Source: Saccharothrix tamanrassetensis
GTDB taxonomy: Bacteria; Actinomycetota; Actinomycetes; Mycobacteriales; Pseudonocardiaceae
Direction of reading: 5' to 3'
Assembly: GCF_014203665.1 (NCBI RefSeq)
Contig: NZ_JACHJN010000007.1
Location: forward strand, 436,059 to 500,058
Length of the DNA: 64,000 nucleotides
The notes beneath the pieces are model-generated. The model ran no database searches, was not told the origin of the DNA, and was given only the letters and a program-made list of their open reading frames with translations. This document shows, one piece after another, positions 14,784-23,955 of the stretch (positions are counted from its first letter, which is position 1; the number at the start of each line of letters is the position of its first letter). Made by a program: the position numbers and the translations under genes.

Positions 14784-17700
14784 GTGACCGGACCGGACCC
14801 ACTCCCGCTGGTGGTCGAGCTGCTCGGCCCGGTGCGGGTGTGGCGGGACGGGGTGGAGGTGGACGTCGGCGCCGCGCGGCGGCGTGCGGTGTTCGCGATG
14901 CTCGCCCTGCGTGCCGGTCGGACCGTGTCCCGCAGCGAACTCATCGAGGGCGTGTGGGGCGACGCGCCGCCCGCCACCGCCGAGGCCGGGCTCTACAACC
15001 ACGTGTCCGGGTTGCGCCAGGCGTTCGAGCCCCGGCGCTCCCGGCGGTCGGCGGCCGGGGTGATCGTCTCCACCGGCGGCGGCTACTCGCTGCGGATCGA
15101 CCACGCCGGGCTGGACGTGCACCGCTTCGAGCAGCACCGGGTGCGTGCCCAGGCGCTCGCCGGCACCGATGTGCCCGGCGCGCTGGCGGAGCTGGAGCGG
15201 GCGCTGGCGCTGTGGCGGGGCGACGCGCTCTCCGATGTCCTGGGACCGTTCGCCGAGTCGCAGCGGGCGCGGTTGGCCGAGCTGCGGCTGGCCACCGTCG
15301 AACGGCGGGCCGAGCTGGCACTGGCCGTGGGCCGGGGTGCCGACGTGGTCGCCGAGCTGTCCGGGCTGATCGCCGAGCACCCGGTCCGGGAAGGGCTGCA
15401 CGCGCTGCTGGTCACCGCGCTGCACCGCAGCGGCAGGCAGGCCGAGGCGCTCCGGGCGTACCGGGACGCGCAACGCGTGCTGGTGGACGGGATGGGCATC
15501 GAGCCCGGTCCCGCGCTGCGCCGCGCGCACCGGGAGGTGCTGGGCGGGCCGGCCAGGGCGGCACGGGCGCAGCGGACCCGGTCCCCCGAGGTCGCGGGGA
15601 TCGGCTTCGTGGGGCGCCACCGCGAACTGGACCTGCTGCGCCGGGCGGTCACCGAGGTGGCGGCGGGGCGCGGCGGGGCGGTGTGGCTGGACGGCGAGCC
15701 GGGTGTCGGGAAGTCCGCGGTGCTGGCCGCCGGGCTGGCCGGTGCCGGCGACGCCGGGTGCCGGGTGGCCTGGGCGACCGGTGACGAGTTGGGCGGGCGG
15801 CTGCCGCTGCGCGTGGTGCTGGACGCCTTGGACGGCATCGCACCCCACGGGCGCGCGGCGCCGGCCGACCGGGTGGAGCTGGCGACCGAGTGGCCGGAGG
15901 CCGTGGAACGCCTGGCGGAGTACGTGGCCGAGGTGTGCGCGGACGGCCCGCTGGTCCTCGTCGTGGACGGCGTGCAGTGGGCCGACGAGGCCAGCGTCCG
16001 GTTCTGGCACGGCCTGCTGCCGCTGTCGGCCCGCCTGCCGCTGCTGTTGGTCGCGGCGGCGCGGCCGGTGCCGCGCCGGGTGGACGTGGCGCGGGTGCGG
16101 CGCGCGGTGGTCGAGTCCGGCGGCGAGGTGGTCGAACTGGACGCGCTGCCTCCGGCCGACGTGGCGGCGCTGGTGACCGCGCTGGTCGGCGCACCACCGG
16201 GCGACGGGCTGCGCCGGCTGTACGGGCTGGCGGGCGGCAACCCCCGCTACACCAGGGAACTGGTCGACGCGATGCTGCGCGACGGCCGGGTCGAGTTCCG
16301 CGACGACATGGCCGAGGTCGAGGCCGACGAGGACTGCGAGCAGGTGATGCCGCAGACCCTGGTGGCCGCGCTGACCAAGTGGCTGGGTTTCCTGTCCTCG
16401 GAGGCCACCGGGGTGCTGCGGTGGGCGGCGCTGCTGGGCGACGAGTTCGCCGCGGCCGACGCCGCGACGGTGGCGGGCAGGCAGGTGTCGGAGCTGGTGA
16501 TGGCGGTGGACGAGGCTTCGGCGGCGGGTCTGCTGACCGACGCGGGCGGCCGGCTCGCGTTCCGGCACCCGCTGCTGCGGCGCGCCCTGTACCAGGCGAT
16601 GCCCGGCGCGGTGCGCAACGCGCTGCACCGCGAGGCCGCCCGGTCGCTCGCCGAGGCGGGCGCGTCGACCGTGGCGGTGGCCCGACAGCTGGCGGCGGCG
16701 CCCGCCGCCGTGGACACCTGGGTGGCGGACTGGCTGGCGGAGCACGAGGACGAGCTGGCGGAGCACGCACCGGAGCTGGCGGCCAGGCTGCTGCGGGCCG
16801 TGGTCGACCAGCCCTCGACGGACTCGGCGCGGCGGGAGCGGCTGGCCGCACGGCTGGCGGACCTGCTGTTCCGGCTCGGCAGGCGGCCGGACGCGGTGGC
16901 CGGGTTCGTGCTGACCCGCTCCCGCGATCCCGGACAGGCCGCCGAGATGCGCTGGCTGCTCCGGTACCTGGAGCACGCGGACGGCGACCCGGCGGTGCTG
17001 CGGGCGGCCGTGTCCGACGACGAGGTGCCCGCCGTGTGGCGGGCGCGGCTGGCGGCGCTGCTCTCGACGCCACCGCACGCTTCGGGCGCCGGCGCCGAGG
17101 AGATGGCGCGGCTGGCGTTGCGCCGGGCCGAGGACTCCGGGGACGCCTTCGCGGCGGCGCACGCGTGGTGGGCGTCGTGGCTGGCCTGTTCCGCGCGGCT
17201 CGCGCACGAGGAGGCGCTGGCGTGCGCTGACCGGGGCCTGGCCGTCGTGGCGGGACGGGCCGACCTGCGGCGGTGGCGGACCAGGCTGACCGCCGACAAA
17301 GCGGCCACGCTGCGGCACCTCGACCGGTTCGCCGACGCGGACGCCGTGTTGCGCGCGGGCCGTGCGGCGGTCGGCGCGTCGGACACCCTGCACATCGCCG
17401 CGGCCGTGCAGGACTACTGGCTGGGCCGGTGGGACGGCACCGGCGCGGACGAGCCGGGGCGCGGGTACGTGCTGCCGCTGCACGGGCTCGGCGCACTCGT
17501 CACCGCCCGCCGCGGGCTGGTGGAGACCGCCCGGCGGCACCTCGACGCCGGCAGCGGGCAACCCGCCGACGACCACCGGGTCGCCGACTTCGGACTCGTG
17601 GCCGAGGCGCTGCTGGCGGAAGCGGCCGGGCAGCCGGACCGGGCGGTCGCGGTGGTGCGGCCGCTCCTGCACGTCCCGCGCACCGCGTCGCGCCACCAGT

Positions 17701-18137
17701 GGCTGCCGCTGCTCACGCGGCTCGCGCTGGCCGCCGGGCGCCGTGACCTCGCGGTGCGGGCCGCCGAGGTCGGGGCGGAGGACGCGGCACTGGAACGGGT
17801 GCCCGCCGGGGCGTCCGCCGCGGCGGCGCACTGCCTCGGGCTGGTCGACGGCGACCCGGAGCCCGTGCTGGCCACCGCGAATCGGTACCGGGACGTCGGC
17901 CGGCCGGTCGAACTGGCCGAGGCGCTGGAGGACGCCGCCGCGCTGCTCGCCGCACGCGGCCACGACACCGACGCGTGGACCGCGCTCGACGAGGCCGTGG
18001 CGGGCTACCACCGGCTCGGCGCCGTGCTCGACGTCCGGCGGGCCCGGACCCGACTCGACCGGACCCGACACGGTTCGACCGGGCTCGACCGGACCGGGCT
18101 CGACCGGACCGCACGACAGGAGGACGGAACCGGATGA
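14784..18137 (+). CDS. AfsR-like SARP/ATPase/TPR transcriptional regulator 1
   Basis: 1117 residues. An OmpR-type winged-helix DNA-binding domain (about 10-105; VELLGPVRVWRDGVEVDVG, SELIEGVWGD) and a bacterial transcriptional activation domain (about 110-250; ALWRGDALSDVLGPFAESQRARLAEL, LVTALHRSGRQAEALRAYRD) form a SARP module. An AAA/STAND ATPase follows, with Walker A GEPGVGKS near residue 305 and Walker B LVLVVDGVQWADE, then a long helical TPR-like region. There is no C-terminal LuxR domain. Such proteins activate antibiotic clusters by binding 11-bp-spaced heptamers. Its stop overlaps the start of the next gene, a homologous regulator. The C terminus ends in a 15-bp perfect duplication (18081-18110) encoding TGLDR repeats. 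Confidence 0.9.
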   Translation: MTGPDPLPLVVELLGPVRVWRDGVEVDVGAARRRAVFAMLALRAGRTVSRSELIEGVWGDAPPATAEAGLYNHVSGLRQAFEPRRSRRSAAGVIVSTGGGYSLRIDHAGLDVHRFEQHRVRAQALAGTDVPGALAELERALALWRGDALSDVLGPFAESQRARLAELRLATVERRAELALAVGRGADVVAELSGLIAEHPVREGLHALLVTALHRSGRQAEALRAYRDAQRVLVDGMGIEPGPALRRAHREVLGGPARAARAQRTRSPEVAGIGFVGRHRELDLLRRAVTEVAAGRGGAVWLDGEPGVGKSAVLAAGLAGAGDAGCRVAWATGDELGGRLPLRVVLDALDGIAPHGRAAPADRVELATEWPEAVERLAEYVAEVCADGPLVLVVDGVQWADEASVRFWHGLLPLSARLPLLLVAAARPVPRRVDVARVRRAVVESGGEVVELDALPPADVAALVTALVGAPPGDGLRRLYGLAGGNPRYTRELVDAMLRDGRVEFRDDMAEVEADEDCEQVMPQTLVAALTKWLGFLSSEATGVLRWAALLGDEFAAADAATVAGRQVSELVMAVDEASAAGLLTDAGGRLAFRHPLLRRALYQAMPGAVRNALHREAARSLAEAGASTVAVARQLAAAPAAVDTWVADWLAEHEDELAEHAPELAARLLRAVVDQPSTDSARRERLAARLADLLFRLGRRPDAVAGFVLTRSRDPGQAAEMRWLLRYLEHADGDPAVLRAAVSDDEVPAVWRARLAALLSTPPHASGAGAEEMARLALRRAEDSGDAFAAAHAWWASWLACSARLAHEEALACADRGLAVVAGRADLRRWRTRLTADKAATLRHLDRFADADAVLRAGRAAVGASDTLHIAAAVQDYWLGRWDGTGADEPGRGYVLPLHGLGALVTARRGLVETARRHLDAGSGQPADDHRVADFGLVAEALLAEAAGQPDRAVAVVRPLLHVPRTASRHQWLPLLTRLALAAGRRDLAVRAAEVGAEDAALERVPAGASAAAAHCLGLVDGDPEPVLATANRYRDVGRPVELAEALEDAAALLAARGHDTDAWTALDEAVAGYHRLGAVLDVRRARTRLDRTRHGSTGLDRTGLDRTARQEDGTG

Positions 18138-21100
18138 CGGTGGCGGGACAACCGCTCCGGGTCGCGCTGCTGGGACCGGTGCGCGCCTGGTCGGGTGGGC
18201 GGGAGGTCGCGCTGGGATCGGCTCGGCAGCGCGGCGTGTTCGCCGTGCTGGCCCTGCGGCCGGGCGCGGTGGTGCGGCGGGACGAGCTGATCCGGGCGGT
18301 GTGGGGCGACGACGCGCCGGCGACCGCCGAAGGCAGCGTCTACACCTACGTCTCGGTGCTGCGCAAGGCGTTGGAGCCGGACCGGCCGCGGGGCACCGCG
18401 TCCCGGCTGCTGGAGTCGGTCGGGCCGGGCTACCGGCTGGTGCTGGACCCCGGCGCGTCGGACGTGGCCCAGTTCGAGGCGCTGCGGCAGCGGGCGCGGC
18501 GGCAGCTCGACGACGGCGCCCCGGAGGACGCGCTGCGGTCGGTGGACGAGGCGCTGGCGCTGTGGCACGGCACCCCGATGACCGGGCTGGAGGGCCCGTT
18601 CGCGCGGGCGCAGCGGCTGCGGCTCGGCGAGGCGCGGACCGCAGCCCGGGAGCTGCGGGCGGAAGCCGCGCTGGCCGCCGGGGCGCACCTGGACGTGATC
18701 GCCGAGCTGGGCGCCCTGGTCACCGAGGAGCCGCTGCGGGAACGGGCGCGGGAGCTGCTGATGTCGGCGCTGCACCAGGCCGGGCGCAGCGCCGAGGCGC
18801 TGGAGGTGTTCCGCGAGGCCAGGCAGGTGCTGCGGGACGAGCTGGGCGTCGAACCCGGCCCCGGGCTGCGGGCCGCGCACGAACGCGTGCTGGGCACCGG
18901 GCCGGAGTTGCCGGTGCCCCGGCGGGAGGCCGTGCGGGCCCCGGCCCGGCCCGTGAGCGGACCGGCCGAGCCGGTGCTCCTCGGGCGGGAGCACGAGGTG
19001 GCGGCGGTGCGCGAGCTGGTCGGCGACCTCGCCGCCGGACGGGGCCGGATGCTGTGGGTCGAAGGCGAGATGGGCATCGGCAAGTCGACTCTGCTGGGCG
19101 TGGCACGGGCCCGCGCCGGTGCCGCCGGGTACCAGGTGGCGCACGCGGTGGCCGACGAGCTGGGCACCCGGTTCCCGCTCCGGCTGGCGGTGGACTGCCT
19201 GGGGGTCGACGTGCTCTCCCCCGATCCCCGGCGCGCGGAGGCCGCGCGGGCGCTGCGCGACCGGCGGGCCGTGTCGGGCTCCGTCTTCGCCGGCGGCGAC
19301 CCGACCGCGCCGGCCGTCGACCGGCTGGTGGCGCTGGTGGAGCAGCTCTGCGCGGACGGGCCGCTGGTGCTGGCCCTGGACGACCTCCAGTGGGCCGACG
19401 ACGACAGCGTGGAGCTGTGGCGCAGGCTCGCCGCGAGCACCCGCAGGCTGCCGCTGCTGCTGGTCGGCGTGGCGCGGCCGGTGCCGCGGCGGGCGGGTGT
19501 CGCGCGGCTGCGGCGCGAGGCGGAGTCCGGCGGCGGTGTGGTGCTCGACCTGGCTCCGCTGACCGAGGTCGCGGTGGCGGGCATCGTGGCCTCGCTGGTC
19601 GGCGGGGAGCCCGGTCCCGGGCTGCGCCGGATCGCCACGTGGGCGGGCGGCAACCCGCTCTACGCGCGCGAGGTGGCCGACACGCTGGTGCGCGAGCACG
19701 CGGTGCGGTTCGACGCGGGGCTGGCCGACGTGGCGCCGGACGTGCTGGACCGCACGCCGCCGTCGCTGGTGTCGGCGGTGGCCCACCGGCTGGACTTCCT
19801 GTCCGCGCCGACCCGGGAGGCACTGCGGTTCGCGGCGCTGCTGGGCGGCGAGTTCGCCGCCGGCGACCTGTCGGTGGTGCTCGCCAGGCCGGTGCCCGTG
19901 CTGCTGCCCGCGTTCACCGAGGCCATCGCGGGCGGCGTGCTGCGCGACGCGGGGCCGCGCATCGCGTTCCGGCACCCGCTGATCCGGCAGGCGCTCTACG
20001 ACGGGACGCCGCCCGCCGTGCGCACCGCCCTGCACCAGCAGGCCGCCCAGGCGCTCGCGGCGGCCGACGCGCCCGCCGAGCACGTGGCCGGGCAGCTGCT
20101 CGCCACGTCGAACGGGATCGGCGAGTGGGCGGTCCCCTGGCTGGTGGCGCGGGCGCCCGCGCTGGTGCACCGGGCGCCGCTGGTGGCCGTCGAGCTGCTG
20201 CACCGGTGCCTGCGCTCCACCGATCCCGACGACGACCGGTACCCGCTGCTGACCGCGTACCTGGGCAACGCGCTGTTCCGGCTGGGGCACGACGCCGAGG
20301 CCGAGGAGCAGACCCGGCGCGCGCTCCCCCGCCTGCGCGACCCGGACCGGATCGCCGAGGCGCGCTGGACGCTGGCCTACGTGCCGTTCCGCGCCTCGCG
20401 CCCGCACGCCGCGCTGGAGGCGCTGGGCGAGGCGCTCGCCGACCCGGTCCTCACCGACACCTGGCGGGCCCGGCTGCTGTCGCTGCTGGCGCTGGTGCAG
20501 CGGGCGGGCGTGGGCGAGCTCGACGCGGCGGCGGGCAGCGCGCGGCAGGCCATCGACGCGGGCAGGCGGGCGGGCGACCCGTTCTCCATCGGGCAGGCGC
20601 TGGAGGTGCTGTGGCAGGTGGACGCGGTGCGGCGGGACTACGTGCGCGCCGTCGGCTACCTGGACCAGGCGCTGGACGTGGTCGGCTCCGAGCCGGGCCT
20701 GACCGACCTGCGGCTGGTGCTGCTGGACAACCGGGTGTTCACCCTGCAGTGCCTGGACCGGCTGGACGAGGCGACCGACACGCTGCGGCTGGCGTTCGCC
20801 GCGGCCGGGCAGGGCACCCCGGTGGCGAGCCTGCACGTCGGCGCCGCCGTGCACGAGTTCTGGCTGGGCGCCTGGGACGGCGCGGTGGCACGGCTGGACG
20901 GGATCCTGGCGGACGACCCCGAGCTCACCGGGTTCGGGCTCCGCGAAGGGGGCCCGGTGCTGCTGCACGGGGTGGCCGCGCTGATCGCCGCGCACCGGGA
21001 CGACGAGACCCGGCTGCGGGCGCACCTCGCGGCCGGCGCCGAACTGCCGCTGGTGACCGTGGCCTACCGGGAGAACTGCGACTTCCTGGTGGCGGCGCAG

Positions 21101-21565
21101 GCGACGTCCGCCGCCCGCGACGGCGACCACCCGAAGGCGGTCGAACTGCTCGCCACCATGCTCGACGACCGGCACGCGGTCCAGACGACGCTGCGGCACC
21201 AGTGGCTGCCCGAGCTGGTGCGCCTCGCGCTGCACTGCGGCGACCGCGACACGGCGCGCGGCGCGGTCGAGGCGTGCGAGGCGGAAGCGGGCCGCGAGAC
21301 GTCGGTCGCGAGGGCGGCGGCGGCAGCGCGCCGCTGCCGGTGCCTGTTCGACGGCGACCCGGACGGGCTGCTGGAGGTGGCCGCGCACTACCGGTCGGTG
21401 GGCCGGGCCTACGAACTGGCGCAGACGCTGGAGGACGGGGCGGTCCTGCTGGACCGGCTGGGCCGCACCTCGGAGGGGGCGGACACCCGGCAGGAGGCGG
21501 TTTCGCTCTACCGCAGCCTGGGCGCCGCCTGGGACGTCCGGCGGATCACCGGGAAGCCCGTCTGA
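18134..21565 (+). CDS. AfsR-like SARP/ATPase/TPR transcriptional regulator 2
   Basis: 1143 residues with the same layout as its neighbour: winged helix (LRVALLGPVRAWSGGREVALG, DELIRAVWGDD), BTAD (about 110-255), ATPase with Walker A GEMGIGKS and Walker B LVLALDDLQWADDD, and helical repeats (YRENCDFLVAAQATSAARDGDHPKAVELL) to the end. No C-terminal helix-turn-helix. The ATG lies inside the stop codon of regulator 1 (ATGA), so the two are made together and may form hetero-oligomers. They appear to be a tandem duplication that has diverged considerably. Next to the biosynthetic cluster, they are its most likely pathway activators. Confidence 0.9.
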   Translation: MTVAGQPLRVALLGPVRAWSGGREVALGSARQRGVFAVLALRPGAVVRRDELIRAVWGDDAPATAEGSVYTYVSVLRKALEPDRPRGTASRLLESVGPGYRLVLDPGASDVAQFEALRQRARRQLDDGAPEDALRSVDEALALWHGTPMTGLEGPFARAQRLRLGEARTAARELRAEAALAAGAHLDVIAELGALVTEEPLRERARELLMSALHQAGRSAEALEVFREARQVLRDELGVEPGPGLRAAHERVLGTGPELPVPRREAVRAPARPVSGPAEPVLLGREHEVAAVRELVGDLAAGRGRMLWVEGEMGIGKSTLLGVARARAGAAGYQVAHAVADELGTRFPLRLAVDCLGVDVLSPDPRRAEAARALRDRRAVSGSVFAGGDPTAPAVDRLVALVEQLCADGPLVLALDDLQWADDDSVELWRRLAASTRRLPLLLVGVARPVPRRAGVARLRREAESGGGVVLDLAPLTEVAVAGIVASLVGGEPGPGLRRIATWAGGNPLYAREVADTLVREHAVRFDAGLADVAPDVLDRTPPSLVSAVAHRLDFLSAPTREALRFAALLGGEFAAGDLSVVLARPVPVLLPAFTEAIAGGVLRDAGPRIAFRHPLIRQALYDGTPPAVRTALHQQAAQALAAADAPAEHVAGQLLATSNGIGEWAVPWLVARAPALVHRAPLVAVELLHRCLRSTDPDDDRYPLLTAYLGNALFRLGHDAEAEEQTRRALPRLRDPDRIAEARWTLAYVPFRASRPHAALEALGEALADPVLTDTWRARLLSLLALVQRAGVGELDAAAGSARQAIDAGRRAGDPFSIGQALEVLWQVDAVRRDYVRAVGYLDQALDVVGSEPGLTDLRLVLLDNRVFTLQCLDRLDEATDTLRLAFAAAGQGTPVASLHVGAAVHEFWLGAWDGAVARLDGILADDPELTGFGLREGGPVLLHGVAALIAAHRDDETRLRAHLAAGAELPLVTVAYRENCDFLVAAQATSAARDGDHPKAVELLATMLDDRHAVQTTLRHQWLPELVRLALHCGDRDTARGAVEACEAEAGRETSVARAAAAARRCRCLFDGDPDGLLEVAAHYRSVGRAYELAQTLEDGAVLLDRLGRTSEGADTRQEAVSLYRSLGAAWDVRRITGKPV

Positions 21566-21720
21566 CCACATGCGTCCCGGAAGCCGGGAACGGGCCGCGC
21601 CCCTGCCCCGGGCGCACACCGCCGAGCGCGTCGTCTCCCGACGCACACGGCCGGACCACGTGTCTCCGCTTCCGTTCTCCGGTCCGCGACACGGCCAGGC
21701 GCCCCCCGCCCGGCCGACCG

Positions 21721-21900
21721 TCACCGATCGGTGCGGCCCGGATCCGCCTGCTCGTGGTCGGTCGGGGCGTAGATCACCCCGTTGTCCGACATCACCCACT
21801 CCACCGGTGGAGGGGTGGCCCGGCCCGGTGTCCGACGGTTGCGCACCACCAGGTCCACCAAGCGCCGCAGCCGGGCCTTGTCCGCCGTCGGTGCCGTCAT
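21721..21900 (-). CDS. Hypothetical 59-residue protein
   Basis: Starts at an ATG two bases after the stop of the LuxR-type regulator (TGAGGATG), so it is co-transcribed and probably co-translated with it. The N-terminal half is basic and helical (KARLRRLVDLVVRNRRT) and the C-terminal half acidic. There is no known domain. It may be a small partner of the regulator. Confidence 0.5.
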   Translation of the reverse strand: MTAPTADKARLRRLVDLVVRNRRTPGRATPPPVEWVMSDNGVIYAPTDHEQADPGRTDR

Positions 21901-21902
21901 CC

Positions 21903-22529
21903 TCAGATCACTCCCTTCCGCAGTGCGTAGGCGACCGCGTGCGGCCGGTTGCGCAGGTTCAGCCTGTTGGTGATCCCGTAGAACACGTTCTTGATGGTCC
22001 GCTCCGAGTAGCACAGCGTCGTGGCGATCTCGGCGGTGTCCAACCCGTCCGCCATCAGCCGCAGCACCTCCACCTCGCGGCTGGTCAACCTGCCCCGCTC
22101 CGACGCGGGCGCCACCAGCTGCCGCTGCAGCCGCCGCACGTGGTCGAGCAGCTCGGCCACCATGTTCGGCGGCATCACGCCGCCACCCGACGCGGCGGAC
22201 AGCACGCTGCGCAGCAGTCTTTCCCCGGTCGCGCCGGCGCGCGGCAGGATCGCCACCACCCGGCACTCCACGGCGGTGGGCACGTCCGCCCCGCCGATCT
22301 CGTCGAGCACCAGCACGACGGGCACCCGCGTCCGCGCGGCCTGCCGGCGCAGTCCCGCCGCCTCCTCTTCGGTCAGCCTGCCGACCGCCACCACGGCGAC
22401 GTCGGCGTCGGCCCACTGCTCCCCGTCCACCAGGGCGATCTCGGGCCGCGACCCGAGGAAGCTGGTGAGACCGGCCTTGCTGAGTTGATCCGTGGCCTGG
22501 ACGACGATCCGAACTCGCTGCTCCACCAC
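21903..22529 (-). CDS. LuxR-family orphan regulator with degenerate receiver (CIS-flanking copy 1)
   Basis: 208 residues. The C-terminal LuxR helix-turn-helix (about 145-208; LTSREVEVLRLMADGLDTAEIA, SERTIKNVFYGITNRLNLRN) is complete. The N-terminal 130 residues are receiver-like in length, but the usual acidic pair and phospho-acceptor Asp are not visible (AVVAVGRL where DVVLLD is expected), so control by phosphorylation is unlikely. No sensor kinase adjoins. It is clearly paralogous to the regulator at 44028, of identical length, and the two bracket the contractile injection system. Tandem GTG codons start the gene. GGGAGG lies two bases before the first and five before the second, so the second may be the real start. 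Confidence 0.85.
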   Translation of the reverse strand: MVEQRVRIVVQATDQLSKAGLTSFLGSRPEIALVDGEQWADADVAVVAVGRLTEEEAAGLRRQAARTRVPVVLVLDEIGGADVPTAVECRVVAILPRAGATGERLLRSVLSAASGGGVMPPNMVAELLDHVRRLQRQLVAPASERGRLTSREVEVLRLMADGLDTAEIATTLCYSERTIKNVFYGITNRLNLRNRPHAVAYALRKGVI

Positions 22530-22609
22530 TGCCTCCCACAGTTCCGGATTGCAAGACCAAGTGTGCGAGGCGCGGCTTCACGTGTTCTCAAACGCGTCTA
22601 CTGCGCTTC

Positions 22610-22638
22610 TTCAGAGTGCCTTCAGGGCGCCTTCAAAG
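22610..22638. promoter_or_regulatory. Three 11-bp-spaced heptamers upstream of the LuxR-type gene
   Basis: TTCAGAG (22610-22616), TTCAGGG (22621-22627) and TTCAAAG (22632-22638) repeat at exactly 11 bp, the arrangement SARP proteins recognise. It lies about 80-110 bp upstream of the minus-strand LuxR-type gene and overlaps the last codons of the epimerase gene. Read on the minus strand, a GTAGAC -10-like hexamer follows eight bases after the last repeat. Confidence 0.4.
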
Positions 22639-23799
22639 CGCAGTCTCGGCTGTGCACGGCTGTTCCCGGCAGTCCGCCACCAGGCCGGTGGCGGCGAACC
22701 CCGTCGCCGCGGGACCGAGGACGTCGTCCGCACCGGGGGGCACTGGTCCCGAGCCCACTGGTCCGGAGCCCACTGATCCGGGCCGCACGCGCCCGAAGCC
22801 GCTCCAGTACCGGTGCGCCGCCGCCAGGAGGTCGACCAGGCCGCGGGTGGGCCGCCAGTCCGGGTAGTCGCGGCGGAACCGGCGGGTGTCGGTGAGCCAC
22901 CACCGGGCGTCCGCGTAACCGGCCTCCGGCGCGTACTCGAACGGCACCTCGCGGCCGGTCAGGTGCTCGTACTCGCCGATGACCTCCAGGACCGAGTGGC
23001 CGCGGGCCCGCCCACCGCCCGCGTGGTAGACCGCTCCGGGGCGGGGCGCGAGGCAGTAGTGCCAGAACATCTCCACCAGGTCGGCCGCGTCGAGCACGTC
23101 GCGCACCTGCTTGCCGCCGTGGCCCCGGATCGTGAACGGCGTGCCGCGCACCGCGTCGCGCACCAGGTCCGACAGGAACCCGTGCCTGCCGGGCGGCGCC
23201 CACCGGGCGGAGGTCACCGGGCCGGAGCGGAAGACGCCGACGTTGAGGCCGTACCGCCGGCCGTGGTTCTGCGCGGCGAGGTCGGCGGCGAGCACGGACA
23301 CCGCCGGGAACGCCCGGTCGGCGCGGTCCAGCCGGATCGACTCGTCCACGCCGTGCGCGTGCCACGGGTGGGCCGGGTCGAGCTCCCACCGCGTGGTCGT
23401 CTCCACCAGCGGCAGCGCGGCCGACGCGTCGCCGTAGACGTCGACCGTGGAGTCCAGGACGAACACCGCGTCGGGGCAGTGCGCCCGGACCGCCTCCAGC
23501 AGGTTCACGGTGACCAGCGCGGCCGAGTCGAGCGACGGCGGCGCGTCGGTGGCGGGGAGCGCCGAGCCGGGGTGGGCGGCCGTGTGCACGACCAGCCGCA
23601 CGTCGGTGCCGTAGTCGCGCAGCGCCCGGTCGACCGCCGCGGGGTCGCGCAGGTCGACCGGGTGGTAGTGGACGTCGGCCGAGGTAGCCCGGCGCGGCGG
23701 TGAGCCGAGTCCGACGACGAGGTCGAACCTGGGCGACAGCACCCGCACGGCTTCCCCGCCGACCAGGCCGGCCGGTCCGGTGACCACGGCGATGTCCAT
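22633..23799 (-). CDS. NAD-dependent epimerase/dehydratase-like protein with lost catalytic dyad
   Basis: 388 residues of the extended short-chain dehydrogenase family, closest in layout to CDP-tyvelose epimerase-type proteins (VYGD, then LPL.E..TRWE, HGVDES.RLD, LAAD). The dinucleotide turn TGPAGLVGGEA is near the N terminus. Where the family has YGASK, with catalytic Tyr and Lys, this protein has PAVSV (RAFPAVSVLAAD; codons near 23310), so the catalytic dyad is absent and it is probably not a standard epimerase. Start ATG follows AAGGAGA. It sits between the injection-system operon and the LuxR-type gene on the same strand. The last 50 residues are a low-complexity Gly/Pro/Ser tail with a repeated GPVGS unit. 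Confidence 0.72.
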   Translation of the reverse strand: MDIAVVTGPAGLVGGEAVRVLSPRFDLVVGLGSPPRRATSADVHYHPVDLRDPAAVDRALRDYGTDVRLVVHTAAHPGSALPATDAPPSLDSAALVTVNLLEAVRAHCPDAVFVLDSTVDVYGDASAALPLVETTTRWELDPAHPWHAHGVDESIRLDRADRAFPAVSVLAADLAAQNHGRRYGLNVGVFRSGPVTSARWAPPGRHGFLSDLVRDAVRGTPFTIRGHGGKQVRDVLDAADLVEMFWHYCLAPRPGAVYHAGGGRARGHSVLEVIGEYEHLTGREVPFEYAPEAGYADARWWLTDTRRFRRDYPDWRPTRGLVDLLAAAHRYWSGFGRVRPGSVGSGPVGSGPVPPGADDVLGPAATGFAATGLVADCREQPCTAETAL

Positions 23800-23955
23800 G
23801 TCGTCTCCTTGGCGAGCGATCGTCCGTCCACAGCGGACGGTGCGGTGTGCGCGGTGCTCCGGCGCACAACGCGATGGTGTGCCCGCCGGCGGTCCGGTGG
23901 ACGGCCGGCGGGCCGCCGCTGCCCGACTTGCCGCCGACGGTGCCCGGAAGTCCGG

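Noticed and set aside
14664..18071. Roughly 1135-residue minus-strand frame opposite AfsR-like gene 1
   Set aside because: Antisense shadow: no domain, His/Gln/Arg/Pro-rich, while the plus strand has a full SARP-ATPase protein.
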